Of a stretch of 64,000 nucleotides of DNA, positions 53,698 through 63,449 are shown in pieces. The notes below the pieces were generated by a model, which worked only from the letters and a program-made list of their open reading frames with translations, ran no database searches and had not been told where the DNA came from. The position numbers and the translations under genes are program-made. Positions within the stretch are counted from its first letter, which is position 1; each line of letters starts with the position of its first letter. Source of the DNA: Vibrio injensis (GTDB lineage: Bacteria > Pseudomonadota > Gammaproteobacteria > Enterobacterales > Vibrionaceae); the NCBI RefSeq assembly GCF_001895205.1, contig NZ_BDJF01000011.1:294032-358031 (forward strand). Direction: 5' to 3'.

Positions 53698-54924
53698 TTA
53701 GGCATTCTGCATTTCTTTTGCCAAATAGATAAAGCCTTCAAAGGTCATTAGCCAACTGGTTTGCTCTGGCTGATACGTTGATTGAAGTGGTTCTGGAACA
53801 ACTAGTTGTAGTTGTTGGCTGCGCATTTCATCGGTTTGAGTAGTACTTATAGCTGGTTCCATCGTGATTAAGTGCTTTCTTGGCACCCGCTCTGCTTCAG
53901 ATAAAACTTGCCGCCATCTGTCTTTACAGGTTGTCTTTGCTCCTAGTAATAAAAGTCTTTCTTCAGGGAATAAAGGATCTCTGTAACTCGCTGCATTAGG
54001 AAATATGAAATCAGGCTTTTTATGCCCTTCAGTTCTGGCACCTCGCTCAAATTGAACGTTATTTGCAACTAAAATGGTTTCTATATGATTTTCAAATGCA
54101 TGCCCGCTACGAGATTTTCTTCGGTTTTGTACACTGAGTGAAAAGCTAATGAAATCATCCACATCATCTCCATTTTCACCAAAGCCTTTGACGAGTTTTT
54201 CCCTAACGATATGCTTCTCTAATTGGCGAAATGCAGATTCCTCGGTTTCCATCCAAGCGATCAGCGCTTTATCTGGTGTTTCTATGGGGCAAATAGCGGG
54301 TGCTATCTCGCGGCTAAATGTAGAAAATTCGCGCGTTTTAGGGAATTCAGCCCCAAATCGTTCTAAGATTTTATCTAGGTAATTGCTGCCATCAGATCCA
54401 ATCTCAATTCCGTAACGCGCAAACATAAGCCGAATAGGGACGGCTATGCTCGAGTTAAAGTCAACACTTGTTAATCCCCGTAAGTTAGCTGTTGTGTTTC
54501 TTACACCAAATAAAGTTCGAATTTGAGCTTCTAACTCAGTGTTTGCCGGACAAAAAACGAGGAGTAGTGTTCCCTCATGTGTGCGTGCTATTAAGAAAAA
54601 ATCCCCAGGCCTAAAACGCTCACTCACACTGTTTGACTTATAGTAAAGTCTCCACTCGGGCTTTCGAGTTGGGCTGGTATATCTTGCGTCGTACCAAGTA
54701 ACATGATCCTCACAGATAGTGGTCGCTTCGTCATCGTCTAGGTAGACCATTGTACAAGGTATATGAACAGGTCTACCGTCATTCACCATTCCCAACTGAT
54801 AACCAATCCCTGCTGCAACTAAACCTCCTATTTCATGTTGATTCGAACTCCCAGGATCGGCATCAACGGCAGAAAGGTATTTAAATGCAGCAGCAGAAAA
54901 AACATCGTTTAGTTGTTCAAACAT
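53698..54924 (-). CDS. Type IIE restriction endonuclease, EcoRII family
   Basis: 408 residues, close to EcoRII (404). The N-terminal effector-binding domain (about 1-170) holds SSNQHEIGG and HVTWYDARYTSPTR. The C-terminal PD-(D/E)XK domain has RSGHAFENH (Glu), KKPDFIFP (Asp) and LLLGAKTTCKDRWRQ (Lys and Arg). Family knowledge predicts cutting before CCWGG with need for two sites. The methyltransferase gene follows 118 bases later on the same strand. No controller (C) protein gene is seen. Confidence 0.9.
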   Translation of the reverse strand: MFEQLNDVFSAAAFKYLSAVDADPGSSNQHEIGGLVAAGIGYQLGMVNDGRPVHIPCTMVYLDDDEATTICEDHVTWYDARYTSPTRKPEWRLYYKSNSVSERFRPGDFFLIARTHEGTLLLVFCPANTELEAQIRTLFGVRNTTANLRGLTSVDFNSSIAVPIRLMFARYGIEIGSDGSNYLDKILERFGAEFPKTREFSTFSREIAPAICPIETPDKALIAWMETEESAFRQLEKHIVREKLVKGFGENGDDVDDFISFSLSVQNRRKSRSGHAFENHIETILVANNVQFERGARTEGHKKPDFIFPNAASYRDPLFPEERLLLLGAKTTCKDRWRQVLSEAERVPRKHLITMEPAISTTQTDEMRSQQLQLVVPEPLQSTYQPEQTSWLMTFEGFIYLAKEMQNA

Positions 54925-55442
54925 AGTCTGTACCAGTTGGTTTGCTTTGCCTAGATAAAAATAATGAAGTCATCAATATCGCCATATTACTTATGCGTAT
55001 CCTAAAAAATCGCCACCATAAAGTCACTAAAAGCATTGATTTATTTGGGTTAAACTTATTATCTCGATGAAGCACACTACGGGCAACCTGCTTTATCTCG
55101 CGAACCTCTTAGCTCGTTCCTCTCTCAATCGGTGGCTCGACCAAGCCAATTTGCAATACAAACGACGTATTCCTCATTGTCTTGTCCCTACGGGTCACAA
55201 TCAGGGCTAAAAAGCATTCCACTGCGAAAGCCAAGTGCTGTCTGAACGGTTTCATCGATGTGCATTTACGTCCTGTGTTGCTATTCACCGCGCCTTTTCT
55301 CCGCCTTCTGATCCTTTGCTCACAGAACCAGAACCCTAAAAAGCAAAAGATAAAGCGTTTTTTGCTTTTTACGAACACTGTGAGCAGGCGGGAAGTCGGG
55401 CGAAAACGGCGGTAAAAACGTCAATCAACAAAGGAGCTAGTT
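54925..55442. other. Long leader region before the LPD25-like gene
   Basis: 518 bases without a supported gene. Relatively G/C-richer than the restriction genes, with many short palindromic stretches such as AAAAAGC...GCTTTTT (about 55339-55369). A leftover of a mobile-element leader is possible; no att or oriT site is identified. Confidence 0.35.
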
Positions 55443-55898
55443 ATGTCACATCTAAATTCGTTAACCGTTCACAGCACTAAGGCTTTCACAGCGGGCAACG
55501 TATCCCCGTTGCATCAGTCGGGCTCTACAACAATGAAAATCGCGCCGGTTTCAGTGTTGGTTAATTGGTCTGAATCTAATCGATTCGAAAGTGGTCTTGA
55601 AATGGATTTTGTTGCTTTTGAAGCGCTAGCACTAGAGGCCGCGCTACAAAATCCGCTCAGTGGCTATGACAAAACGGATATCACCGTCACTTTTGATAAT
55701 AGCCATCAACACCGTTGCCGCGTTGATCTGGGGTGCGGTGGCAATGAAACCGGCTTTGCTGATCATTGCTTTCGAATTTTAGAACATGCCCAAGCGCTAG
55801 AAATCTCAGAGCCCAATGATTGGTATTTTACTCACGCCAATGGCAAAGAGTTGCTTGCTCTTGTTCGTGGTTATGCATTTTGTTATGAGAAAAACTAA
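55443..55898 (+). CDS. LPD25-like orphan protein of mobile-element type
   Basis: 151 residues. VLVNWSESNRF...MDFVAFEALALEAAL and the later GGNETGFADHCFRILEHAQAL, with EPNDWYFTHANG, resemble the LPD25 domain that is attached to large polyvalent proteins of phages and plasmids. Here it stands alone. AAGGAGC precedes the ATG. Function unknown; its presence next to the restriction genes marks this patch as accessory. Confidence 0.6.
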   Translation: MSHLNSLTVHSTKAFTAGNVSPLHQSGSTTMKIAPVSVLVNWSESNRFESGLEMDFVAFEALALEAALQNPLSGYDKTDITVTFDNSHQHRCRVDLGCGGNETGFADHCFRILEHAQALEISEPNDWYFTHANGKELLALVRGYAFCYEKN

Positions 55899-56111
55899 GC
55901 CATTTAGATCTTGAACAAGTGTGATCTGGCGCAACCGCAAAATCATTTTGGGGCAAAAATGAGTTTACTCCGGCATAGCTCTGAATTTAAGCGAGCTTGA
56001 TTCATCGTTCAGATCAAGAAGCTAGGCTTAACTTTCTGGCTTTATTCAAAACTTATAAAATAAAGCCTTTGATACCCCTACAGCCCCAATTCACTTTGAT
56101 TAATGGCCGCA

Positions 56112-56414
56112 CTAACGCTTTTGCTGAATATCGTAGCTGATTTGCTTATCGGCGTTCTTTAATGGTACCCCTACCTGATTAAACGCCTTTTGGATAGTGG
56201 TTGAAACATGCTGGCGGCCTTCTCCCAGTAAAAAGTTGGCTCGATACTGATTGGTTTCAAATACGCAAACTATTGCTAAGCTTTGTGGAAAAGAAGTGTA
56301 TTTGACCGTATGAGTCACCCAAAGGAAACCATCGTAATCTTTTAACGTGCTTTCACAAACTTCGGTTAACACTTCTCTAATGAGATTCTCAATCTTCTTA
56401 TCTGACTTGCGCAT
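56112..56414 (-). CDS. Conserved hypothetical protein
   Basis: 100 residues, starting RKSDKKIENLIREVLTEVCE. A helical N-terminus is followed by an alpha/beta part (LAIVCVFETNQYRANFLLGE). Similar gammaproteobacterial proteins are sometimes annotated as Fis-like, but no Fis helix-turn-helix is seen here. Weak ribosome site. No functional link with neighbours. Confidence 0.7.
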   Translation of the reverse strand: MRKSDKKIENLIREVLTEVCESTLKDYDGFLWVTHTVKYTSFPQSLAIVCVFETNQYRANFLLGEGRQHVSTTIQKAFNQVGVPLKNADKQISYDIQQKR

Positions 56415-56623
56415 AAAAAATTCCCGATTTAATCACGTTAAAAACTTCTCAGTCTACCTTGTCTTAAACAACATTGGGCAGTGAAATTGATTCCAGCTCA
56501 CTCGGCGCCTCTTTCGATAAGCGACAAAAGCTATTGCAAGGCATCGTCACGCTGCGATGTTAACGCGCAATAAATCTGCAAGGTGGTATGGAGAAAACGT
56601 TTAAAGCGTTGCGAAGGGAGCAA

Positions 56624-56839
56624 CTACTTCCAGCCTTGAAGCCATTTTTCCTCATTTTTGAGTTCAAGCCAGTCTATTGAATATTCATTTCTCGACAGCA
56701 CGGATTCAAGTAAACATGACATTACTGCGCCATCTTCATCATACTCAACTTCTGAAATCAAAAAATGCTTTTCCCGTTTGAGCGGCTTTACCGCAGTCCA
56801 TTTACTATTTCGTAACTTAGCTGGGTTTATCTGGTTCAT
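56624..56839 (-). CDS. TIGR02450-family small Trp-rich protein
   Basis: 71 residues. Conserved elements NPAKLRNSKWTAVKP, REKHFL, LLESVLSRNEY and the C-terminal KWLQGWK match the TIGR02450 family in full. Five Trp in 71 residues. Function unknown. ACTCCG precedes the ATG without a strong ribosome site. It is the first core gene to the right of the accessory patch. Confidence 0.85.
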   Translation of the reverse strand: MNQINPAKLRNSKWTAVKPLKREKHFLISEVEYDEDGAVMSCLLESVLSRNEYSIDWLELKNEEKWLQGWK

Positions 56840-57010
56840 ACTAACTCCGTAATAAACTGAATTTATTGAAAATAGTAATCAATAATACGAACGATAGCGG
56901 TTTAAGTTCAGTTCGCTGTTCCGTTTATATCGAGCCAAATAGGCGGAAAATGTGGGATATTTTATACGTTTAAAAGAATGAGATTTGAATTTTAGCGCAA
57001 GCTAGATGGG

Positions 57011-57117
57011 TGGAAGCCCCAGCCACATCCCGGCACACACGTCATCCGCTGTGGCTGCTTCCTTCCGGACCTGACCAAGTTCACGAACTAGTGTTGCGGG
57101 AGGACCAGGGCCTCCAT
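57011..57117 (-). ncRNA. ffs: 4.5S RNA of the signal recognition particle
   Basis: The minus strand carries GGTCAGGTCCGGAAGGAAGC (the Ffh-binding symmetric and tetraloop domain) and TGTGCCGGGATGTGGCTGG, closed by an outer stem GGAGGCCC...GGGGCTTCC. It matches the E. coli 4.5S layout and is about 107 nt long. It binds Ffh to target inner-membrane proteins. Confidence 0.93.
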
Positions 57118-57152
57118 AGAGCACTTTAGCGCCTTGGCTAAAGAGTGCGAGG

Positions 57153-57181
57153 ATTATCCGGCATCCCCTCCTCTATTGCAA
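57153..57181 (-). promoter_or_regulatory. Promoter of ffs
   Basis: On the minus strand, -35 TTGCAA and -10 GATAAT separated by 17 bases, with a G/C-rich discriminator. Transcription would start about 30 bases before the mature 5' end, consistent with a precursor trimmed by RNase P. Confidence 0.65.
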
Positions 57182-57274
57182 CCCTCAGCCCGCATAAAAT
57201 CAATAAACCTTTGTTAACTGGGCAGTAATTAAACAATCTTATTCATCATCCACTGCTGATGCTGCTGTTTTGTT

Positions 57275-58018
57275 CTACTCTATCTGCTCTTCACTGCTTT
57301 TTAGTAGGTAGTCCGTCATCCATGCAGTCACGAGTAGACACAACCAAACGACAAAGACCGGTTTGGGTACTTCGATAGCAGGAGCCAGCACGATGCCCAT
57401 AAACGCCACCGACGGTAGCGTCCAGCACAATAACGTTGGCCAATGCTGTGCTCTTTGCTTCACCAGTTTATTGATGATGGCCATTAACCCAGTCACGCAC
57501 AATGAAATAACAACCGCGAAGGTAAATTCAGCAATCCACAAAGGCAGCAACAATAATAATGCCCACCAGTGGCGAACCGATGAAGGCGTGTATTTCCAAC
57601 TATTAACTGCCCACCATATTGCGCTCACCGAGAGTATTTGTAATACCGTCATCACCGGAGTGCCATCAAGCTTACCTGCTGACTGCGTGGTCATAATGCC
57701 GACTTGCAACGTCAGTAAAATTAAACCACAAATCACCATGACCCCTTTATGGCGAGGCGCAGAAAAAGCCACCATCAGTAATGGGAAGATAACCCACATA
57801 CTCACAGATAACGCGGCTGGCTGATAAGACAGCGTGAAGCCATAGGTCAGTAAACCTATCAATAACACTAAACCAGCATTCCCGCTACGAGGTAACATCC
57901 ATAATGCAGGCGCTAATAAAGCGATCAATGACCAGTTGCCTTCACTCAAACCTAGGGCTTGACCGCAGACAATCGCTAAGATTATGGTGATCATAAATTG
58001 CATAACCGACACTATCAT
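57275..58018 (-). CDS. Hypothetical integral membrane protein
   Basis: 247 residues, about 8 predicted membrane segments with few polar loops. AAGGAGAGGG precedes the ATG at 58018, supporting this start. Trp-rich (for example SAIWWAVNSW and RHWWALLLLLPLWIAEF). No family recognised. It is divergent from the ATL gene with only 46 bases between. Confidence 0.75.
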   Translation of the reverse strand: MIVSVMQFMITIILAIVCGQALGLSEGNWSLIALLAPALWMLPRSGNAGLVLLIGLLTYGFTLSYQPAALSVSMWVIFPLLMVAFSAPRHKGVMVICGLILLTLQVGIMTTQSAGKLDGTPVMTVLQILSVSAIWWAVNSWKYTPSSVRHWWALLLLLPLWIAEFTFAVVISLCVTGLMAIINKLVKQRAQHWPTLLCWTLPSVAFMGIVLAPAIEVPKPVFVVWLCLLVTAWMTDYLLKSSEEQIE

Positions 58019-58064
58019 ACCCTCTCCTTATACCTATCCGTGGTAACCATTGAACTAGGGCTTT

Positions 58065-58373
58065 ATGAGTATGGACCAATTTTCTCAACAAATCTTTGCC
58101 GTAGTGCACCAAATTCCTTTTGGTCGAGTAGCGACCTATGGACAAGTTGCCCATTTAGCGGGCTATCCGGGCTATGCTCGTCAGGTAGGAAAAGTGTTAA
58201 GCCGATTGCCGCAAGGCAGCAAACTGCCTTGGTTTAGAGTGATTAATAGCCGAGGTGAGTCATCGTTGAGCGGGGCCGATAAAGCGCGTCAACACGCTTT
58301 ACTGCTTGCCGAACAGATTGTGATCAATTCATCTGGAAAAATTTCACTACGCCAATATCAATGGCAACTTTAG
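58065..58373 (+). CDS. atl: Alkyltransferase-like (ATL) DNA-binding protein
   Basis: 102 residues of the MGMT fold. The active-site PCHRV of true methyltransferases is replaced by PWFRVIN, with Trp for Cys, which defines ATL proteins. It also keeps IPFGRVATYGQVAHLAG and RQVGKVLSRLP. ATL flips O6-alkylguanine and hands it to nucleotide-excision repair. It complements the true Ogt at 22446. Confidence 0.9.
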   Translation: MSMDQFSQQIFAVVHQIPFGRVATYGQVAHLAGYPGYARQVGKVLSRLPQGSKLPWFRVINSRGESSLSGADKARQHALLLAEQIVINSSGKISLRQYQWQL

Positions 58374-58501
58374 ACGTTTATCTCATCAACAAAGGGGCGA
58401 GGTATCGTTTCAACATGTTTCATAAATCACATTCCCTCTTGACAAATATTTGACCTCTTTCACAAAATAGCAGCTAATACTTAAGTGAACTAATTTTAGT
58501 C

Positions 58502-58541
58502 TATACCCAAATAACTTGGATCTACAGGTAGGAAGGGTATA
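58502..58541. repeat. Minimal ERIC-type remnant (40 bp)
   Basis: TATACCCAAATAACTTGG then GGTAGGAAGGGTATA: only the two outer arms of the repeat remain, joined in a 40-bp unit upstream of tesB. Confidence 0.65.
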
Positions 58542-58567
58542 CAAGCAACCATCATTGGGTGAGGGTC

Positions 58568-59425
58568 ATGAGTAAACCACTAAGCGAATTATTACGCCTA
58601 CTACAGCTTGAAAAGCTTGAAGAAGGTTTGTACCGAGGTGAAAGCGAGAACCTTGGTTTACCCCAAGTCTATGGCGGTCAAGTGATTGGGCAAGCGCTCT
58701 CAGCGGCCCGTTACACGGTAGACTCTGATCGCACCGTCCATTCCTTCCATAGCTACTTTTTGTATCCGGGCGATCCTGAAAAACCAATTATTTATGATGT
58801 AGAAAACCTACGTGACGGTCGTAGCTTTAGCACCCGTCGAGTCAAAGCGATTCAAAACGGCCGACCGATTTTTTATCTCACCGCTTCTTATCATGGTGAA
58901 GCGCCGGGCTTTGAACATCAAAATACGATGCCTAATATCCCAGGGCCTGAAAACTTTGCTTCAGAATCCGAGCTAGCGGCACAAATCGCCCATTTACTGC
59001 CAGAAAAAATTCGTAACGCGTTTTGCGGTGAGAAAGCGATTGAGATCCGCCCTGTGACGGTGATTAATCCGTTAAAACCACAAAAAGAAGAGCCTAAACA
59101 ATATTTATGGATTCGCGCAAACGGTGAAGTGCCTGATGATCAGTTAATTCATCAATACTTACTCGGTTATGCGTCAGATTGGGGATTTCTCGTTACCGCG
59201 CTGCATCCTCATCAAGTCTCACTGATGACACCGAATTTCCAAGTGGCGACGATCGATCATTCCATCTGGTTCCATCGCCCGTTTAAAATGGATGAATGGC
59301 TGCTCTATGCGATTGAAAGCCCCACCGCGAGCAATACCCGTGGTTTAGTACGCGGTGAGATTTATAACCAGCAAGGGGCGTTAGTGGCAACAGCGGTACA
59401 AGAAGGGGTGATGCGTTTTAAATAA
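58568..59425 (+). CDS. tesB: Acyl-CoA thioesterase II
   Basis: Hydrolyses medium- and long-chain acyl-CoA. 285 residues, a double hot-dog fold: [28 protein letters not shown] and [12 protein letters not shown] in the first half; [13 protein letters not shown] (Asp of the catalytic site) and [16 protein letters not shown] in the second. The ATG at 58568 follows GAGGG; length matches E. coli TesB (286). Confidence 0.93.
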   Translation: MSKPLSELLRLLQLEKLEEGLYRGESENLGLPQVYGGQVIGQALSAARYTVDSDRTVHSFHSYFLYPGDPEKPIIYDVENLRDGRSFSTRRVKAIQNGRPIFYLTASYHGEAPGFEHQNTMPNIPGPENFASESELAAQIAHLLPEKIRNAFCGEKAIEIRPVTVINPLKPQKEEPKQYLWIRANGEVPDDQLIHQYLLGYASDWGFLVTALHPHQVSLMTPNFQVATIDHSIWFHRPFKMDEWLLYAIESPTASNTRGLVRGEIYNQQGALVATAVQEGVMRFK

Positions 59426-59441
59426 AGCATCCCCACTATCA

Positions 59442-59894
59442 CTATAGTGGTAAGGCGGTGGTGTATTTCAAAGACTCCATCGCAAAGGTGGAAGTCACAT
59501 TATTTAAACCATCGACGCTATTGACCAGTTTTTTATAAAACTGGTCAAAATTTTTCATGTCTTTGACCAGTACTTTCATCATGTAATCATACTCACCAGC
59601 CATGCGATAAAACTCCATCACTTCCGGAAAATCCTCCACCGTATTCACAAATCGCTGATACCACTCATGAGAATGATCACTAGTTTTCACCATCACAAAA
59701 GCAATAAAAGATAACCCTAAACGTTCTGGATCAAGCAGCGCCACGCGTTGGCTGATCACCCCCGACTCTTCAAGTTTTTTCAATCGCTTCCAACATGGTG
59801 TGCTGGTTAAATTGACCGCCTCGGCCAATTCATTGAGCGATAGCGTGCTGTCTTTTTGCAACATCGCCAGTAGCTGTTTATCTATTCGATCCAT
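59442..59894 (-). CDS. Lrp/AsnC-family regulator
   Basis: 150 residues. AsnC-type helix-turn-helix ([28 protein letters not shown]) and a RAM/ACT-like effector domain ([29 protein letters not shown]). It is divergent from the PLP enzyme gene (158 bases between), which it probably controls in response to an amino acid, cysteine being a fair guess. Confidence 0.9.
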   Translation of the reverse strand: MDRIDKQLLAMLQKDSTLSLNELAEAVNLTSTPCWKRLKKLEESGVISQRVALLDPERLGLSFIAFVMVKTSDHSHEWYQRFVNTVEDFPEVMEFYRMAGEYDYMMKVLVKDMKNFDQFYKKLVNSVDGLNNVTSTFAMESLKYTTALPL

Positions 59895-60052
59895 CTCTCA
59901 CCTTTTTGCTACAAAATTAGATAACAGGAGAAAATGATTCTCTTAAACTAGCAAATACAAAGCAAGATGACCAAGTTTTTCTCTCGAACACAACGTACAT
60001 TATCAGCATTAACTCATGAGCTATTGCTCACCATGACTATGAGAACGCCACC

Positions 60053-61120
60053 ATGTGTACCGACCATCAATGGATTAATAACGCGATTCGTAAAATCGAG
60101 GCCGATTTTCAACGCTCGGCTGATACCCATTTAATTAAGCTCGATCTCCCTAGCATTGCAGGAATTGATCTTTATCTTAAAGATGAGAGCACGCACCCAA
60201 CCGGTTCACTCAAACACCGCTTAGCTCGCTCTTTGTTTTTGTATGCGATATGTAATGGCTGGGTTGGTCCAGATACGCCAATTATTGAAGCCTCTTCAGG
60301 AAGCACCGCGATTTCTGAGGCCTATTTTGCCCGCTTATTAGGGTTACCTTTTATTGCGGTGATGCCGAAATGCACAGCACGTAAGAAAATCGAACAAATT
60401 GAGTTTTATGGTGGCAAGGCGCATTTAGTCGATCGCAGCGATCAAATTTATGCCGAGTCTCGCCGCTTAGCACAAGCGTTAAACGGTCATTATATGGATC
60501 AATTTACGTATGCTGAGCGAGCCACCGATTGGCGTGGTAACAGTAATATCGCCGATAGTATTTTCCAGCAAATGCAACGGGAAGATCATCCTATTCCAAG
60601 TTGGATTGTGATGAGCCCAGGCACTGGTGGCACTTCCGCGACCATTGGCCGCTTTATCCGTTATCAGCAACATAATACTAAGCTGTGCGTCGTCGACCCA
60701 GAAAACTCGGTATTCTTCGATTATTACCAAACGCGCAATAGTGAGTTAACGCTGCAGTGCGGCAGTAAAATTGAAGGCATTGGCCGTCCACGTGTCGAAC
60801 CGAGTTTTATTCCTAATGTGGTTGATGAGATGAGACAAATCCCCGATGCGGCCAGTATCGCTACCATTCATTGGTTAGAAAAGATCTTAGGAAGAAAAGC
60901 AGGCGCATCAACCGGAACCAACCTTTATGGCGCACTTCAGTTAGCCAGTGAGATGAAACAGCGCGGTGAACAAGGCTCAATTGTGACCTTATTATGCGAC
61001 AGTGGTGAGCGTTATTTGGATACTTATTACAACCCAGAGTGGTTGGCGCACAACATCGGTGACTTAGCACCTTACGCCGATAAGTTAGAGACGTTTCAGC
61101 AAATAGGCCAACTGGATTAA
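60053..61120 (+). CDS. Cysteine-synthase-like PLP enzyme (fold type II)
   Basis: 355 residues. The PLP Lys is in [15 protein letters not shown] (about residue 55); the phosphate loop is [12 protein letters not shown] (about 192-203); SGSTAIS matches the substrate loop. Compared with CysK it has an N-terminal extension and an unusual ALPYADK-like tail ([12 protein letters not shown]). It could be a cysteine synthase or a cysteine desulfhydrase; the divergent Lrp-type regulator favours a catabolic, inducible role (inference). Confidence 0.82.
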   Translation: MCTDHQWINNAIRKIEADFQRSADTHLIKLDLPSIAGIDLYLKDESTHPTGSLKHRLARSLFLYAICNGWVGPDTPIIEASSGSTAISEAYFARLLGLPFIAVMPKCTARKKIEQIEFYGGKAHLVDRSDQIYAESRRLAQALNGHYMDQFTYAERATDWRGNSNIADSIFQQMQREDHPIPSWIVMSPGTGGTSATIGRFIRYQQHNTKLCVVDPENSVFFDYYQTRNSELTLQCGSKIEGIGRPRVEPSFIPNVVDEMRQIPDAASIATIHWLEKILGRKAGASTGTNLYGALQLASEMKQRGEQGSIVTLLCDSGERYLDTYYNPEWLAHNIGDLAPYADKLETFQQIGQLD

Positions 61121-61391
61121 GCTATTTTTACGATACAAGATTAGAAGATAACTAAGGGCCGTTGACCCTAATCAAGTCAACCATTTTTGTTACAACGATG
61201 ACAGTTCTCTGACAGCCAATGACAAGAACATGACGCCTATCTGACGATTTTTACCTTCGTTTGATGGATAATAGCCCTATTATTCACAAGCCAGATTGAA
61301 GATGTTGCCCTAAACGTATGTCTCCAGAGCAGTCGCAACTTCAGATATCAACATGGCTACTACAACGTCCGTTTCAAAAAAGGTATTAACT

Positions 61392-61886
61392 ATGATCAAA
61401 AAATCTCTTTTTACCGTCAGTGCACTCGCCCTAGTATTAGCTGGCTGTGACAATCAGCAGCAAACTTCGGCCCCTGTCGAGTCACAAACTACCGCTCCAG
61501 TCACTGTTGATGTCAATGATGATGAAGCCGTGATGGATGAAGCATTTAAGAGTGAGCATACCGCTTACAATAGCTTAGACTGGCAAGGGACCTATCAAGG
61601 CGTACTCCCTTGTGCGGATTGTGCAGGCATTGAGTATACCTTGGTCTTAAATGATGATCTGACCTATCAACTTACCCAAGTTTACCAAGGCAAAGAAGAG
61701 GCCGCTCCATTTGTCTCGCAAGGAACATTCCATTGGGAAAACAATGGCAGCGTCATCACCTTAGATGGGGAGTCGGATGCACCCAATCAATACTTTGTCG
61801 GTGAAAATATGTTGATGAAATTAGACATCAATGGCGAGAGAATCACTGGCGATTTAGCATCTTTGTATAATCTTAAAAAACAATAG
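61392..61886 (+). CDS. nlpE: NlpE-like copper/envelope-stress lipoprotein
   Basis: 164 residues. A lipoprotein signal ends LALVLAGC with the lipidated Cys near 18. The N-terminal NlpE domain holds WQGTYQGVLPCADCAGIEYT with the CxxC motif. The C-terminal OB domain of E. coli NlpE is absent, as in many short homologues. Outer-membrane sensor of surface or copper stress (family knowledge). ATG at 61392 after AAAAAGG; the frame is open to 61353. Confidence 0.83.
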   Translation: MIKKSLFTVSALALVLAGCDNQQQTSAPVESQTTAPVTVDVNDDEAVMDEAFKSEHTAYNSLDWQGTYQGVLPCADCAGIEYTLVLNDDLTYQLTQVYQGKEEAAPFVSQGTFHWENNGSVITLDGESDAPNQYFVGENMLMKLDINGERITGDLASLYNLKKQ

Positions 61887-61913
61887 CCGTTGCTTCGATA
61901 AATTCTTTTCACT

Positions 61914-61950
61914 TATCCCCAACCACCTAAGAATAAAGTGTTTGGGGATA
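61914..61950. terminator. Bidirectional terminator between nlpE and DUF1244 genes
   Basis: Perfect 9-bp stem TATCCCCAA/TTGGGGATA between convergent genes, followed by AAAACC on one side and TTCACTT on the other. Confidence 0.65.
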
Positions 61951-61959
61951 AAACCAAGA

Positions 61960-62280
61960 TTAAGAATTTTGCTGGCGTGCAGCAAAAGCCGCCGCTTGCT
62001 CTGGTGTTGCCGGTAATTGATGGTTCGCTTTCCACTCATCGTAGCTCATGCCATAAACGCGTTCACGCGCTCTATCAATATCCATTTCAACCCCTATTGC
62101 CTCAGCTTCCGCTTGATACCATTTACAAAAACAATTACGACAAAAACCAGCCAAGATCATGAGATCAATATTCTGAACGTCCTTATTATTATCTAAATGC
62201 GCTAACAGACGACGAAAGACTGCCGCATCGATTTTATCTTGTTGTTCTTGAGTTAAGTGTTGAATGTTCGCTTCTGACAT
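61960..62280 (-). CDS. DUF1244-family protein
   Basis: 106 residues. AAVFRRLLAHLDNNKDVQNIDLMILAGFCRNCFCKWY is the core of DUF1244, with two Cys (CRNCFCKW) and the conserved YGMSYDEWK near residue 80. Function unknown; Cys may bind metal. A strong terminator of the upstream Tim44-like gene separates the two. Confidence 0.9.
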   Translation of the reverse strand: MSEANIQHLTQEQQDKIDAAVFRRLLAHLDNNKDVQNIDLMILAGFCRNCFCKWYQAEAEAIGVEMDIDRARERVYGMSYDEWKANHQLPATPEQAAAFAARQQNS

Positions 62281-62333
62281 GATGTTTCCTTTTTAGTAGT
62301 GAGCGGTAGCATTAGCTTATCTCAAGATAGCAA

Positions 62334-62358
62334 AACGCCCAAGACAAGCTTGGGCGTT
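62334..62358 (-). terminator. Terminator of the Tim44-like gene
   Basis: Perfect 10-bp stem AACGCCCAAG/CTTGGGCGTT; on the minus strand it is followed by TTGCTATC after GTTTT. Confidence 0.7.
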
Positions 62359-62381
62359 CATCAATCATCCAACACGGATGA

Positions 62382-63251
62382 TCAACCTTGGATACCAACA
62401 ATTAGCCATGGCGCATTAGGTTGCGTTAAATCTCGCTCTAAATGCCAAATATCTAAAATTTCTTCTTCCGTTTCATCGCCTAAATCTCGGCAACGACCCG
62501 TAAATTGTAAACTGAGCTGCGCTTTACGATCATCGTAATCGGCACGAACAATCTCTGCATCGACATACATGACTTCAGTTTGTGGCTGCTGGTCAAGCTT
62601 TTCTCTTTCGGCTTTCAGATCAGCGAACAAACTTTCAGACACGTACTCCTGAATTGTTTCAAGTTGGTTGTGATTCCAAGCACCTTGCAAAATCCGATAA
62701 TGCTCACGTGAGCCATTAATGAAAGCGATTTTATCAAAACTCGGTGGATAGTTATGAGGGACATCACTGTACATGCTTGAACCAAAGCCCGAACTGGCTG
62801 CAGGTTTAAATTCCTGCTCCGGAGCTTGCTCAAAACTTTGACGATGAACATTGGTATTGTAAGCGGGTTGCTGAGGATTCAAACTCCCCGGTTTACCGGC
62901 CAGAAAATGACGCGCGAGCTTGAACAGTGCAAACCCAATCAAACCAAAAATAAGAATATCCATAAATTGGATACCCTCAAATGCACCACCGAAAAATGCG
63001 GCCAGTAGACCACCAGCGAGTAGGCCTCCCATTAGGCCGCCCATTAAGCCTCCGCGACTGTTCGTCGCAGCAGGTTGCTGATTATTTTGCTGGCGCTGTG
63101 GAGCGGCTTGTTGCTGTTGGTGGTTTTGTGCTGGTGCCGTTCGATGGTTTTGACCAAACGATTTGCCACCGCCCATCCGTCGAGCTTCAGCATCAGGAAT
63201 CACCATCACAGTGATCATCAGTAACGCCATAAAAGAAAACAAACGCTTCAT
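62382..63251 (-). CDS. Tim44-like domain protein, membrane anchored
   Basis: 289 residues. A signal/anchor (SFMALLMITVMVIPDAEA) precedes a Gln/Asn/His-rich linker (QNHQQQQAAPQRQQNNQQP), a Gly-rich stretch and a second hydrophobic segment (about 95-110). The C-terminal half is the Tim44-like domain (about 160-285), with EYVSESLFADLKAER and TEEEILDIWHLERDL. Possibly a membrane-attached chaperone or assembly factor; exact function unknown. Confidence 0.85.
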   Translation of the reverse strand: MKRLFSFMALLMITVMVIPDAEARRMGGGKSFGQNHRTAPAQNHQQQQAAPQRQQNNQQPAATNSRGGLMGGLMGGLLAGGLLAAFFGGAFEGIQFMDILIFGLIGFALFKLARHFLAGKPGSLNPQQPAYNTNVHRQSFEQAPEQEFKPAASSGFGSSMYSDVPHNYPPSFDKIAFINGSREHYRILQGAWNHNQLETIQEYVSESLFADLKAEREKLDQQPQTEVMYVDAEIVRADYDDRKAQLSLQFTGRCRDLGDETEEEILDIWHLERDLTQPNAPWLIVGIQG

Positions 63252-63449
63252 ATATTTCCTCAGGGGATTTTATTAGGTACAAAAGGCTTTTATTCTTTGT
63301 CATGATAGTCACTTCAAGACGCTAAGCAAACCTTTTGCCTGACTGACATGTATCAGAATATTGCAGCCTTATTGAGTTGACGCATAGTGTGACACTCTCT
63401 AGAATATCGAACATTGTTCTTTTTTGATTATGCGGTTTAACAACAACTT

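Noticed and set aside
55109..55378. Overlapping frames on both strands in the leader of the LPD25-like gene
   Set aside because: No start signals, no family resemblance, and the two strands compete.
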